64,000 nt of DNA from Setoptus koraiensis (Eukaryota; Arthropoda), in NCBI GenBank assembly GCA_048013815.1, contig CM106585.1, positions 20,336,001 through 20,400,000 on the forward strand, given 5' to 3'. Below are positions 34,906-44,175 of the stretch, piece after piece (position 1 is the first letter of the stretch; each line of letters opens with the position of its first letter). Under the pieces are notes generated by a model. The model did not search any database. It had not been told where the DNA came from and was given only the letters and a program-made list of their open reading frames with translations. The position numbers and the translations under genes are program-made.

Positions 34906-36067
34906 GGTTATTGATCAGTACTACTTTCAACTAAACTGTTTAATATATGACACTATCTTGATATGTGTTCATGAAGGATTATCATAACAATCCGAGCACG
35001 TAACAGGACTCATAACAGTTGAAAGTTATGCAAACTTCCCCCAAAATAGCGCAGGTATTACCGCAACGTTATGTAGAAACTGGCCAGGATTTGGCACTAG
35101 AAAACCAATTCAACTCCAGATGCTCGATCTTGGTGCCTTGACATAGAAAGGCCTGAGACAAAGTGGTCGATTGTTCTGTTTCCCTTGAGTGGTCCATGTA
35201 CCATTGTCACTGAACGAAGGTCGCTCCTCACAAATAGCATATAACTTTATTTAATCTGCTGCACAAAATATTTATCAAGGCCGTCTGATTACATACTGCA
35301 CTTACATACATATCAAACTTGCTCTACGTTTTCCGGTAAAGCACGAGTCATGAGTTAGTTTAGTTGAAAGAGAATTTATATTTATGGAAAAGCAAGTACT
35401 CAGATATGCAGTTATCTGGCTGTTTATTTGTCTCCGTGCAAAGGCTTGCCTATAATTCGGCAGTGCCAGCTTGGTGACACTTCATATCTGGCACTTCGCT
35501 TGTTGTCAGATATTCAGGCATGAATGAGCAAAGTCCAAGTCTATTCGCCAACTTTACCCCCAGACAACAAAATGGTATTTCTGTTACCGTCAGCAAACTT
35601 TGCCAAAAGTAGTTTTCATGCTATGTGTTACAAGGTAGATTTTTGAGGAATTCTTCACTAATACTAGGTAGTGTGGGATGTAAGAATAGTATTAATATTT
35701 TCATTATTGTCGTGTGGTTGTCACAACTGCGGACCCAAGCATTTTCGTGAAACACTCCCATGCACTTTACTTAAACGATTTTTTGCTTTTTGTTTTGGCC
35801 AGACCTTACTAATTGACTTTTTGCTCACCTTGAATAATATGCACTGAGAAAGGACCTTTCTACTGGCTATTTCCTGCTGTTTTGAGCCTAGGATTCGTTG
35901 CTTATTGAAAGTGAGTTGATGCTGGACCTGCCTCACAATACTGACTCGAAACAGTTTATGTAGCATCACTGAGTGGCAAAATGGTAACAATTTTTCTTTA
36001 TTAGTGTGACCTCCCAAGTAGAGAAAGTAACTTAGTTAGAGTTAGTTGGGGAGAGAAAGAATCAGGA
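34906..36067. other. spacer upstream of silk-like gene
   Basis: No gene is supported. A minus-strand frame at 35721-36017 (about 98 codons, basic) has no recognised features. The last 50 bp before the TATA box are purine-rich. Confidence 0.5.
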
Positions 36068-36075
36068 TATAAAAG
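36068..36075 (+). promoter_or_regulatory. TATA box (TATAAAAG) of the silk-like gene
   Basis: A canonical TATAAAAG with a plausible initiator about 30 bp downstream (TTTTCATTGAGT) and the first ATG of the secreted protein gene about 190 bp downstream. It is the best-formed core promoter noticed in this window. Confidence 0.6.
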
Positions 36076-36262
36076 CTATTTTCGCAGTTTTATGACAATT
36101 TTCATTGAGTCAAAGATTTCCAACAAACGGTTCGATCATATCTATAATTCAGACTTCAGAAAATAGCGCTTCAATTGTGCTATAAAATGAACATCAACAC
36201 TAGCAGTGTGTCCAATTAATCATCTAATCAAGAACAAAGAACTTTTATCAGAACATTTTATA

Positions 36263-37757
36263 ATGAAGTATCAAAATAAAAAAGAACAGCAAACAGTGAG
36301 TCAACAGGTAAGTGGACTAATTTGTAATAAGTTATGCGAAAGCCTGCAAAGATAAAACTTTCAGAACATGATACAGCAGCTTGAACTTTCTGTGTCCAAT
36401 CAGACTTTCACCATCATAGTCATAACGGCACTTGTCGTGGTGCTCACTTCAAGTCAAAATGTGAAAGCCCAAGGAAATAACAACGACGGTCTGGGCGATC
36501 TTGGTAATCTCGGCAATCTTGGCAATCTAGGAGATTTAGGCAACTTTGGTGGACAAGGGTGAGTGATATTTATTCGAAATACATGATAATTCAAATTATG
36601 AATCTGCTATTGTGATCTAACTATCAACTTCTAATCGACCCTTTCTGATTGACAACCACACAAACCGAAAACAATAGTAAATATATTCTCTACACAAAAT
36701 ACTTACTTTGAAGGATTTTTTCAATGGCGATAGAAGATGTTTGAAATTAGTTTAATCAACATTCATATATAAAAACTACCTTATACGCTTATGACCACGC
36801 CAATAATTTGTCAAACTCCAAACCCAACTGATTGATTCATAAGATGATTTTTCCAATTTAGGTGGCCTGGGTGGTAACCAAGATCTAAGTCAATTTGGAG
36901 GGCCAGGAGGCCAAAGTGGAGGCCAGCAAGATCTTAGCCAATTCGGTGGCAACGGCGGCAGCAATCAGGGTGGAGGACAAGATTTCAACCAGTTTGACGG
37001 AGCTGCCAACGGCCTAGGCAATCAAGGTGGAGGGCAGCAAGATCTCAGTCAATTCGGCGGTCAAGGTGGTCAGCAAAACGATGGACAAGATTTTGGACAA
37101 GGTCAGTTTGGTGGTCAGGATGGATCTGCAGGAGGTGGACAAGACTTTGGACAAGGTGGCTTCGGTGGAGATAATCCCCTAGCTCAGCTTGGCGGTGGAA
37201 ATGGTGCCGGCGGACAGCAGAATCCACTCTCTCAATTCAATCAACAAAATGGTCGCGGCAGAGGCAACCAGTTAGGTCAGTTTGGTGGCGGAGGCGCCAA
37301 CCAGTTAGGTCAGTTAGGCCAAGGCGGTTTTGGTGGGGCAAATCCGCTTGGTCAGTTTAATGGAGGGCAAGGCGCCGGAAATCCTCTCTTGGGTCAGTTT
37401 GGCGGAGCTAGACCGAATACAGGTTTTGGACAACCCAATCAAGGCTTAAATCCATTGGGTCAATTCGGTGGTCAAGGTGGCCAAAACGGTGGCTTAAATC
37501 CTCTAGGCCTACAATTTCAATTTCCTGGTTTAGGTGGTGGCCAACAACAGAACGGAGGTGCTGGTCAGGGTGTGAATCCATTGGCACAATTGGGGGGTGG
37601 CCTTAATCCATTAGGTCAGTTGGGTGGTGGTGGCCAAGGTGGCAACCCTCTTGGTCTACAATTTCAATTCCCTGGTTTAGGTGGTGGCCAACAACAGAAT
37701 GGAGCTGGTGGGCCAGGGCTGGGTGGGCTTGGTGGTTTACCCAATCTGTTTGGTTAG
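36263..37757 (+). CDS. silk-like / adhesive secreted Gly-Gln-rich repeat protein
   Basis: A repetitive secreted protein of unknown family. A likely first exon 36263-36307 splices over a 57-bp intron to 36365-36558, which encodes a hydrophobic segment TFTIIVITALVVVLTSS ending NVKAQG, a fair signal peptide. A final exon from about 36862 or 36890 to 37757 encodes repeats of NPLGQFGGQGGQ and LNPLGLQFQFPGLGGG, nearly all Gly, Gln, Asn, Leu and Phe. The donor GTGAGT at 36559 and the best acceptor (TTTAG at 36861) differ in phase; an acceptor ending at 36889 restores the frame, so that joint is uncertain. Composition and the TATA promoter suggest a gland product such as silk or glue; this is inference. 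It converges on GOSR2, with 116 bp between stops. Confidence 0.7.
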
Positions 37758-37873
37758 GAAGTTCCTTTTGAACAATCAGTAAATAGAGAGGCTTGTTCTC
37801 ATTCATACAATAGACACAAATGTTTAATTTATACCTATTCTTTATTACTTCACACACACACACACATGGATCG

Positions 37874-38167
37874 CTACAAAAGATAAAACCAGACCAGGAG
37901 CATGAATAAAGTAAACAATGCCATTCCTCCAAATAGTATCAGTTTGTCAGTATTGGATCGGCTTTCGATCAATTTCATAATAGTCCTAGACATCCCTAGA
38001 TTGCTCTTGACATGGTCAAGCCTTTCGTAGATTGACTTAAAGGTGGTTCCTTGGTTTTTTAGTTGTCCTAATACACTTGAGCCTGTTTCCAACAATTCGT
38101 CCACTTGGCTACTAAAAACGTCAAGCCGGACGTCATCTCGGGGAATGTATCTTTGTCTCTCCGTCAT
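37874..38167 (-). CDS. GOSR2: GOSR2/membrin Qb-SNARE, short form
   Basis: A vesicle-fusion SNARE of the ER-Golgi and early Golgi. It encodes 97 residues from an ATG with A at -3. It aligns without gaps to the SNARE motif and anchor of membrin: the central-layer Gln lies in VLGQLKNQGTTFK, then comes NLGMSRTIMKLIE (family LGLSNTVMRLIE) and a C-terminal membrane anchor FGGMALFTLFMLLVWFYLL. The usual N-terminal Habc half (about 110 residues) is absent. Only 119 bp separate this ATG from the DLK stop codon, so no room for it remains unless earlier exons lie upstream of DLK. Either this is a minimal SNARE or the gene is split around DLK. Confidence 0.85.
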   Translation of the reverse strand: MTERQRYIPRDDVRLDVFSSQVDELLETGSSVLGQLKNQGTTFKSIYERLDHVKSNLGMSRTIMKLIESRSNTDKLILFGGMALFTLFMLLVWFYLL

Positions 38168-38272
38168 GATCTTCGTTAATTGTGATGATAAATAGTAGGT
38201 AGTGATTCTATTGCAGTTAGATCACCTGTATTGCGAAGGTTTTTATCCAAAAGAAAATGGCGCATATTTTAA

Positions 38273-38297
38273 AATCTGATTGATTATCAATCAGATT
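38273..38297. other. perfect 12-bp inverted repeat over the DLK stop codon
   Basis: AATCTGATTGAT, one base, then its exact reverse complement. The DLK stop codon (38287-38289) lies in the loop-proximal part. It could form a stem in RNA of either strand. Function unknown. Confidence 0.85.
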
Positions 38298-39717
38298 CTA
38301 GAGTCATTGCTCTTTCTCTTTCGATGAAGGACCTCTCTCTTAGCTCCAGTGCTTGCTCTCTTTGTTGCAATTCTTTCTCTCTTTGGCCCAACTGGAGAAA
38401 ACAAGCACAAAGCTCCATGTATATATTGTTGACTTGTTCACGTTTTTGCTCGTACATATGTTGTGCATTTTCGAGCTCTCGTAGTCTCTTCTCTAGAAGC
38501 TCATTATAATCATTAGACGTGTCAATAGTCTTCGTTTCGTTAGATGACATGTAGTTGTATTTGAGTTTGGCCATACAAGAACTTATTTCTCTTTTCCACC
38601 CGGCTTGCAATTGATAGTATCTCTCGCTTCTTAATCGATTGATCTCTTGAGCAGCCCCGCTTAAGTACTGACAAATTTGTGGGAAAGTCAATCTCTCACT
38701 TGGCTTTGACTTCCAACAACCATTTAGTATCATCTTAAAACCATCTGGACATGTTGATGGGATAGGTAAGCTTAATGAATAGTTGCCCACACCCCACAAG
38801 ATTGCTGAGCTATCTAGATCCTTGTAAGGCGCTTCACATGTCAATAGTTCCCATAATACAACACCAAATGACCAGATGTCTACCTTGAATGAGTATGGTT
38901 CACTTCTTATTATCTCTGGTGCCATGTAAGCGTCAGTTCCCGCGAATGTCATCTTGGTTGATTTTTCTAAATTGGTCGTTTTATGAGTGCCAAAATCTGA
39001 TATTTTGAGTACGTCATTGTAGGTCAATAGAACATTTGGTGATTTCAAATCACGATGTATTATTTTATGTGCATGTAAATATTTCATTCCACTGGCAATT
39101 TGTTGACTCCAGTCAGTCAATTTGCATGGTGGTACCTGTCTACCGGACTTGAGCAGATCATGTAACGTTCCAAATGGGCAATATTCCATGATTATGTAAT
39201 AACATGATGGGTCTTTCGTGCAAACTCCCTTGAACGCGACTATATTTTTGTGATTGATGTTTTTCAGGTGGCGAATATTGGTCTGAGATTTATCTTTTAC
39301 ACGTTTGACAGCCACCGAGGTATTGTTTATCTTGCCTAAGAATACTGCCCCCTGGGAGCCGCTTCTGAGATAATTTAAATTTTTTATGCTCTCATATGGA
39401 ATTTCCCAGCCGTCATTTTTTTGTTGATTGAAAGAGTTTTGCTTATTTGCATGATTGACTATTTTAGAACAAAATGCCATGAGATTGGTGACTAGACTTG
39501 ATTGTTGTTGCAGCGGTTGCTGTTGCTGCTGCTCATTAACCTTGTCATCATTGTCCTGAGAAGGATTGTTAATTGGATTGAATGAATTGTGTTCGTCGCT
39601 ACTATTATTATCATTCAATCTGTCCTTTTCTTTCATAATACTATCTTCGTTGCTTGGAGCGTCGGATCCAAGTTTGCATACGATCTCTAGGGTTACATTA
39701 GAATGGCTTCGCTGCAT
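38287..39717 (-). CDS. MAP3K12/13: DLK/LZK-type MAP3K (MAP3K12/13, wallenda)
   Basis: A mixed-lineage kinase that activates the JNK/p38 cascade in axon stress. It encodes 476 residues from ATG 39717. A polar N-terminus with polyGln leads to WEIPYESI and a kinase domain at about 110-355: VAVKRV (Lys138), EYCPFGTLHDLL, HRDLKSPN (Asp223), SDFGTHK, MAPEII, DIWSFGVVLWELL. The family glycine loop GSGAQG reads RSGSQG, so the first Gly is Arg. Two leucine-zipper-like coiled coils follow, including NNIYMELCACFLQLGQREKEL, and the protein stops just after them. Long C-terminal tails of fly and vertebrate DLK are absent. A further exon at 39930-39843 (MESTGFKTDALSRIHQMY) has a donor but no phase-matched acceptor that I could find. 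Confidence 0.92.
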   Translation of the reverse strand: MQRSHSNVTLEIVCKLGSDAPSNEDSIMKEKDRLNDNNSSDEHNSFNPINNPSQDNDDKVNEQQQQQPLQQQSSLVTNLMAFCSKIVNHANKQNSFNQQKNDGWEIPYESIKNLNYLRSGSQGAVFLGKINNTSVAVKRVKDKSQTNIRHLKNINHKNIVAFKGVCTKDPSCYYIIMEYCPFGTLHDLLKSGRQVPPCKLTDWSQQIASGMKYLHAHKIIHRDLKSPNVLLTYNDVLKISDFGTHKTTNLEKSTKMTFAGTDAYMAPEIIRSEPYSFKVDIWSFGVVLWELLTCEAPYKDLDSSAILWGVGNYSLSLPIPSTCPDGFKMILNGCWKSKPSERLTFPQICQYLSGAAQEINRLRSERYYQLQAGWKREISSCMAKLKYNYMSSNETKTIDTSNDYNELLEKRLRELENAQHMYEQKREQVNNIYMELCACFLQLGQREKELQQREQALELRERSFIERERAMTLESD

Positions 39718-39930
39718 CGTCACTATTGCTGTGTTGTTACTATTATCCTCATTATTACCAATACAATAAATATAAAATTATCTCTACATGTTCCAGTTAA
39801 AAAATATAATTGTTAATGATATCGATATAAATGGTTCCTCACCGCACACAGTATCTCTGTCTTTAATTTTCTCTGTATACATCTGATGGATACGACTGAG
39901 AGCATCAGTCTTGAAACCCGTTGACTCCAT

Positions 39931-40160
39931 TTTAATGCGCACAGCAAACAAGCTCAACTACTAGTAGAAAGCACAGAGTGCAATCGGCTACTCAGAAGGC
40001 TAGTCGAATGGTAACTTTTGCAAGTTCCAGTATATCAACACAATGTGTGGGTGAGCGTTTGTGCTAACCATTTTATGCGTGGCAAATGACTAATCATCAA
40101 ATCTCTAATCGTACTCTGGATAGTATCGTGTCGAGTAGTAGAGAGTGAATAACTGGATAC
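39931..40160. promoter_or_regulatory. short divergent spacer DLK / JmjC-like gene
   Basis: Two opposite-strand coding starts are about 230 bp apart (440 bp if DLK starts at 39717). Promoters of both are expected here. No TATA box is evident. Confidence 0.4.
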
Positions 40161-41069
40161 ATGCCTTCTGCATCATTATTCAACATGGCACCGATACAAT
40201 ATATCCAATTAAATGACTTTACGCCAGAAAATCCGTCAGAATCGCCGCCAGTATTTCGAGTACCCATACACAATCCTCCTGGCAAAGTCATAAAAGGTCT
40301 TAAATTTTGCAAACCCAATCTCACGCTATGGGAGCTAAACAGCATCTTTGGATCAGATTTTGCAATCACTGTCGAAAATACAAAAACGGGACTTATGCAA
40401 GCCGAGACGCTCGACTCACTGCTCCAAGATTGGGCCCGTGATCCCTGTGATAGAAAAGGCCATCTATTTTGGAAGATGAATATTCTCGATACCCCCATGG
40501 AACCCTGTTTTGAGCCACCAGAAATCATTGACAAAATAGCCGGCGGTCTTCATGCCGATATCGATGATGAGAGGTTGTTTTATTGTGTTCAAAAAGACGT
40601 TCGTTTTGAACTTAGGTCAGATCTCAATTGCACATGGATGTTTATATTATCGGGAGAATTCAAAGTGACGATGTATGCCCCAACCGAACATAACAAAATG
40701 TTGCACTTACTAACATCCACCGGTGAACTTAACAGAAAGGACATCACCGATGATAGAGACCTGAATTTTCATCCGGAGCCGGGCACGGAATTGATTGTTC
40801 CCTTAAAGGCTCACGCCTTCATAGCGATACCAACTGGATGGATGTACACTTTCGAAGCTCTCGATGACGGTTATATATTTGGTGGACAGTTCCTAGACAA
40901 AAACAATATAGATTGGCAATTTAATTGGTTAGCAAGAAAGTTAGCTATAGATACCATAAATGGTGACGAAGAAAATACTGATCACATAAAAATGCTTCTC
41001 ACACGACTCGTTTCCAGACAAGTGAGAGCCGAGAGAGAGAAACTATTAAAAGATGAAAATTCTTTATAA
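40161..41069 (+). CDS. KDM2/KDM7-like JmjC protein lacking catalytic residues
   Basis: Single exon, 302 residues. The fold signature follows the JHDM1/KDM2-KDM7 JmjC domain: RVP and GLKF at the start, LLQDWARDP...ILDTPMEPCFEPPEI (the family MxQFxxYY...NVISLEFS...LVxxP block), TWMFILSGEFKVTMYAPTEHN and PTGWMYTFEALDDGYIFGGQFL (family PTGWIHAVxTPxDxLxFGGNFL). The Fe(II) triad HxD...H reads ELR...Y, and the 2-oxoglutarate Lys in the KPT position is Ala. So demethylase or hydroxylase chemistry is not expected. No PHD, CXXC or F-box is present. It may be a structural or reader-type pseudoenzyme. The assignment rests on motif order and two conserved blocks. It converges on SEC13, 67 bp between stops. 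Confidence 0.72.
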   Translation: MPSASLFNMAPIQYIQLNDFTPENPSESPPVFRVPIHNPPGKVIKGLKFCKPNLTLWELNSIFGSDFAITVENTKTGLMQAETLDSLLQDWARDPCDRKGHLFWKMNILDTPMEPCFEPPEIIDKIAGGLHADIDDERLFYCVQKDVRFELRSDLNCTWMFILSGEFKVTMYAPTEHNKMLHLLTSTGELNRKDITDDRDLNFHPEPGTELIVPLKAHAFIAIPTGWMYTFEALDDGYIFGGQFLDKNNIDWQFNWLARKLAIDTINGDEENTDHIKMLLTRLVSRQVRAEREKLLKDENSL

Positions 41070-41136
41070 AAACCAACACACTCTCTTTAATAGGCTCTTC
41101 TTTTATACACTCTTTGTTATGGTTTAAAGCGGTGGT

Positions 41137-42227
41137 TTAGGCGTATGCATTCCTGGCAGACATGTCAGATATACAACAAAATTCACCGTTCATGCTTTCC
41201 TTCCAAAGTGTAACTTTATTATCGCCGCAAGATACCGCTAGTATGTTACCCATGACAGACCAAGAAACATGCCAAACCACGTCGTCAAATTCTGGTAAGA
41301 CTTTAGATTCCCATTCGTGACGATTTGGTCCCTCGTTGTTTGTCCAAATGATTACTTTTCTGTCCTGAGAGGCGCTAGCAATGTACCATTTCGGTAGGCC
41401 AATAGATGGTGCCCAAGCTACATCACGAACCCAATCGCTATGAGAATCCAATTGACGTTCCTCTATCCATCTATCACTTTCCTCTTCATATTTCCATATT
41501 TTTACTAGATTGTCGCAACCCCCTGACACAAACCTCTTCACCGGATTTATTCTTTGTGCAGAAGGATCAGTCATTGATTGGCTGGCCGCAGGATTGTTTG
41601 TTGTCGTCGGTCGAAATATTGTTGAAACAGATGATATGGGTGGCGCCCAACTCACTGAATTAACTCCGATGGGGTGGGCATTTATTTTTCTTGCCTCCCA
41701 ATCTCCATCGGCAGTGTGTTTTAGTATAGAAATGGTTCCATCCGAACTGGCGCAAGCCAACATTGAGCCGAATTCTCTTGGTGCCCATTGTATAGAATTG
41801 ACAGACGACTCGTGTTCTTTGAATTCTTTCAATTTTTCCCAATTAGAGGGCGAGGTCTCTTTCCAGATTATTACTTTTTTGTCATAACTAAAATCAATAA
41901 TAGTTTGGGGATTATATAGGAGGGTTAGATTAGATGAGGACTAGATTATACAATGGAATAATTGAAATCACTACAGTAGACCACTTGTACTCACGAGCAT
42001 GATGCCAATAGATTGTTGTGCTCTGGATGAGCCCAATCCAGTTGCCAGACTGGCCCTTCGTGACCAATGAGTTCCTTCAACAGTTTGGACTGATTTCCAT
42101 TTAATTCAAATATCTTTATCTTGCAATCACTACTGCAGGTGGCCAATCGAGTTCCGTAGAAGTTGGCTTGTGCATCATGGATGAGCTCCTCGTGATTGGT
42201 ATCAATCTGGTGTAATATTGACACCAT
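41137..42227 (-). CDS. SEC13: SEC13 (COPII coat and nuclear-pore WD40 protein)
   Basis: An open six-blade beta-propeller that pairs with SEC31 in the COPII outer coat, with NUP145/NUP96 in the nuclear pore Y-complex, and in GATOR2. Two exons, 42227-41995 and 41887-41137, join in phase and give 327 residues (human about 322). Residues 1-80 contain [18 protein letters not shown] and [14 protein letters not shown], both near-invariant. Later blades contain [50 protein letters not shown] and [21 protein letters not shown] short Ser/Thr-rich insert lies in blade four. Nothing important is missing. It diverges from PAF1. Confidence 0.97.
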
Positions 42228-42737
42228 TTTTGTAGTGAGAAAGGCAATTAATTGGGATACAGTTTTTTTTTTTGACAGATAAATATTAAAATTGTTAATA
42301 AATAAACCGATGATCTCAATTGCACCAGTACCGACGACAGCCTGGATTAAAATACCATGTGGGCAATGATTGCTGACTATACAGTCAGTTCAACAAATGG
42401 TCCGCCAGAGGCGCCGGCTGCGCACTGAAATACACCGCCAAGCGCCGAGTGTAACGAGAAACGTTTCAATTCTTTCTTCCTTTCAGAATTCAATGACTTT
42501 CCCGTGAATAAACGCTGGTCACTAAATTCCCACTGTAATGCGACTAGGTCCCGATGTTTGAATTTGCTGAATTCATTGGTAAATAGAACACCCTTATGCG
42601 TGCAGACACGAGGAAACATATGGTGCTGAAATTATCTCCGCATCGATGCTGTGCAAAGTCAAAAAATATCTGATTCTACACGACTTGGTTTATCTTACCA
42701 CATTTACAAGCAATTCATTCGCGAAATATTCTCAATC
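42228..42737. other. divergent spacer SEC13 / PAF1 with a possible small ORF
   Basis: About 510 bp between start codons. On the minus strand 42619-42377 is an 80-codon frame with an ATG ([20 protein letters not shown]...) and no recognised family. It may be a small gene, or chance. The rest should hold the SEC13 and PAF1 promoters. Confidence 0.5.
42377..42619 (-). CDS. possible 80-residue small protein, unknown
   Basis: An ATG-initiated frame of 80 codons between SEC13 and PAF1. The N-terminal part is basic with aromatic residues ([20 protein letters not shown]), the middle is Lys/Arg-rich and the end is small and neutral ([14 protein letters not shown]). No signal peptide, no membrane helix, no match I recognise. 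It sits 118 bp from the PAF1 ATG, head to head. Could be spurious. Confidence 0.25.
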   Translation of the reverse strand: MFPRVCTHKGVLFTNEFSKFKHRDLVALQWEFSDQRLFTGKSLNSERKKELKRFSLHSALGGVFQCAAGASGGPFVELTV

Positions 42738-44138
42738 ATGTCTCGTCCATCGAATAGTCAGAGTAAGAGTTCATCTCGACCAGTTCAGGTTCCAGACAGT
42801 TTGATTTGTCGAGTCAGATTTAATAACACATTGCCAGACATTCCATTCGACCCTAAATTTTTAGTGAATCCCCTTGATATCCAAAGATATGTACCATACA
42901 AGACCACTTCATTAGAGCAAAATGCTAAACATGAATTATTAACAAGCTTCGATTTAGGAGTGGATATAAATCTCATTTTACCGGAACGTTACGCGGTGCA
43001 TCCAGACCATGATTTACATGATCCAGATGACTTCAAATTAATAACTGATGACGATGCCGGCACTCCTGGATCTGGTAGTAAGAGAAACCCACGTGAAAAT
43101 CCACACTCTGCCCTACACAACAAAATAGTGCCTTGGTTGAAGAAAACTGAGTACATATCAACTGAATTCAATAGATATGGAGCAAGCAGCGAAAAAACTG
43201 AGACCAAAGTGGGTTACAACGTTAGAAAAAAGATGAAGGAGGATACAGTCTTTATGGATAAAGAGAGCCAGATACAGGCCATCGATAAAACATTTGAAGC
43301 AGCCCGCAGGCCCATAGAGAAACATCACTCCAAGCCAAATGTGGTGCCTGTTAAAGTTACCCCGTTGTTGCCCGACTTTGAGATGTGGAAGTACCCATTT
43401 GCTCAAGTAGTATTTGATAACGAACCTAGCGATTTCGCAAAGGGAGACCAAATGGCTCAAGCTATCATCAGAGGTATGGCAGATGAAGATAATAACGACC
43501 AATTTGTGGCTTATTTCTTGCCAACCGAAATCACCATGGCTGAGAGACTTATAGATCAGTCTAACAATCGCGATTATACCGAAGACAAGGAATACGAATA
43601 TAAACTTACACGCGAGTACAATTGGAATTTCAAAAATACTCAAGGTCACGAAGAGAACTACTTCTTTGTTTTTCGCGACGATGCAGTCTATTATAACAGC
43701 CTAGAGACGAGGGTGAAGTTAAATAAGAGAAGGGTTAAGAGTCAACGTAACTTGGCTGAGTCGACGCTTATTGTTAAACATAGGCCTCTCAATGAGCAAG
43801 AGATTAGAACACAAGAAATAAGAATTGCTCAGCTTGATCCTCCTCAAATAGATGAGGATATGAATACAAGTATGGTACTTGAAAGCGCAAACGAATCATC
43901 CCAGGATCAACAACAAAAGAGCACAGAAGCCGAACAATCTTCTATGGCAATCAGCAATCAGAGGCCAAGCACGGAAGAGGATCGATCATCGGATGACGAT
44001 TCATCGTCATCGTCATCTTCTAGTTCGTCCTCATCATCATCTGGCTCGGACTCTTCTAGCGATGATGACGATGATGACAACGAGGATGAAAAAGGCAAAT
44101 TGAGCAAAGCCATCTTTGGGTCAGATGATAGCGAGTGA
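42738..44138 (+). CDS. PAF1: PAF1, RNA polymerase II elongation complex subunit
   Basis: Core subunit of the PAF1 complex, which travels with RNA polymerase II and promotes elongation and co-transcriptional histone modification. Single exon, 466 residues from ATG 42738; the open frame upstream begins with GTG and was not used. The N-terminus has LICRVRFNNTLPDIPFDPKF and YVPYKTTSLE, near-invariant in the family, followed by LGVDINLILPERY. The middle has WLKKTEYISTEF and KSQRNL. GHEENYFFVFRDDAVYYN lies about 310-330. The C-terminus is a long Ser/Asp/Glu-rich acidic tail, typical for PAF1. Intact and slightly shorter than human (about 531). Its stop codon lies 37 bp from that of NOTUM, so the 3' UTRs probably overlap. 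Confidence 0.96.
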   Translation: MSRPSNSQSKSSSRPVQVPDSLICRVRFNNTLPDIPFDPKFLVNPLDIQRYVPYKTTSLEQNAKHELLTSFDLGVDINLILPERYAVHPDHDLHDPDDFKLITDDDAGTPGSGSKRNPRENPHSALHNKIVPWLKKTEYISTEFNRYGASSEKTETKVGYNVRKKMKEDTVFMDKESQIQAIDKTFEAARRPIEKHHSKPNVVPVKVTPLLPDFEMWKYPFAQVVFDNEPSDFAKGDQMAQAIIRGMADEDNNDQFVAYFLPTEITMAERLIDQSNNRDYTEDKEYEYKLTREYNWNFKNTQGHEENYFFVFRDDAVYYNSLETRVKLNKRRVKSQRNLAESTLIVKHRPLNEQEIRTQEIRIAQLDPPQIDEDMNTSMVLESANESSQDQQQKSTEAEQSSMAISNQRPSTEEDRSSDDDSSSSSSSSSSSSSSGSDSSSDDDDDDNEDEKGKLSKAIFGSDDSE

Positions 44139-44175
44139 TGATATGTATAACTATATGTAGTAATATTAAAACATT

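Noticed and set aside
34796-34987. 63-codon plus-strand frame
   Set aside because: Lies antisense over the decayed GOSR2 copy; chance frame.
35721-36017. 98-codon basic minus-strand frame
   Set aside because: No homology recognised, no good promoter or splice context; too weak to call a gene.
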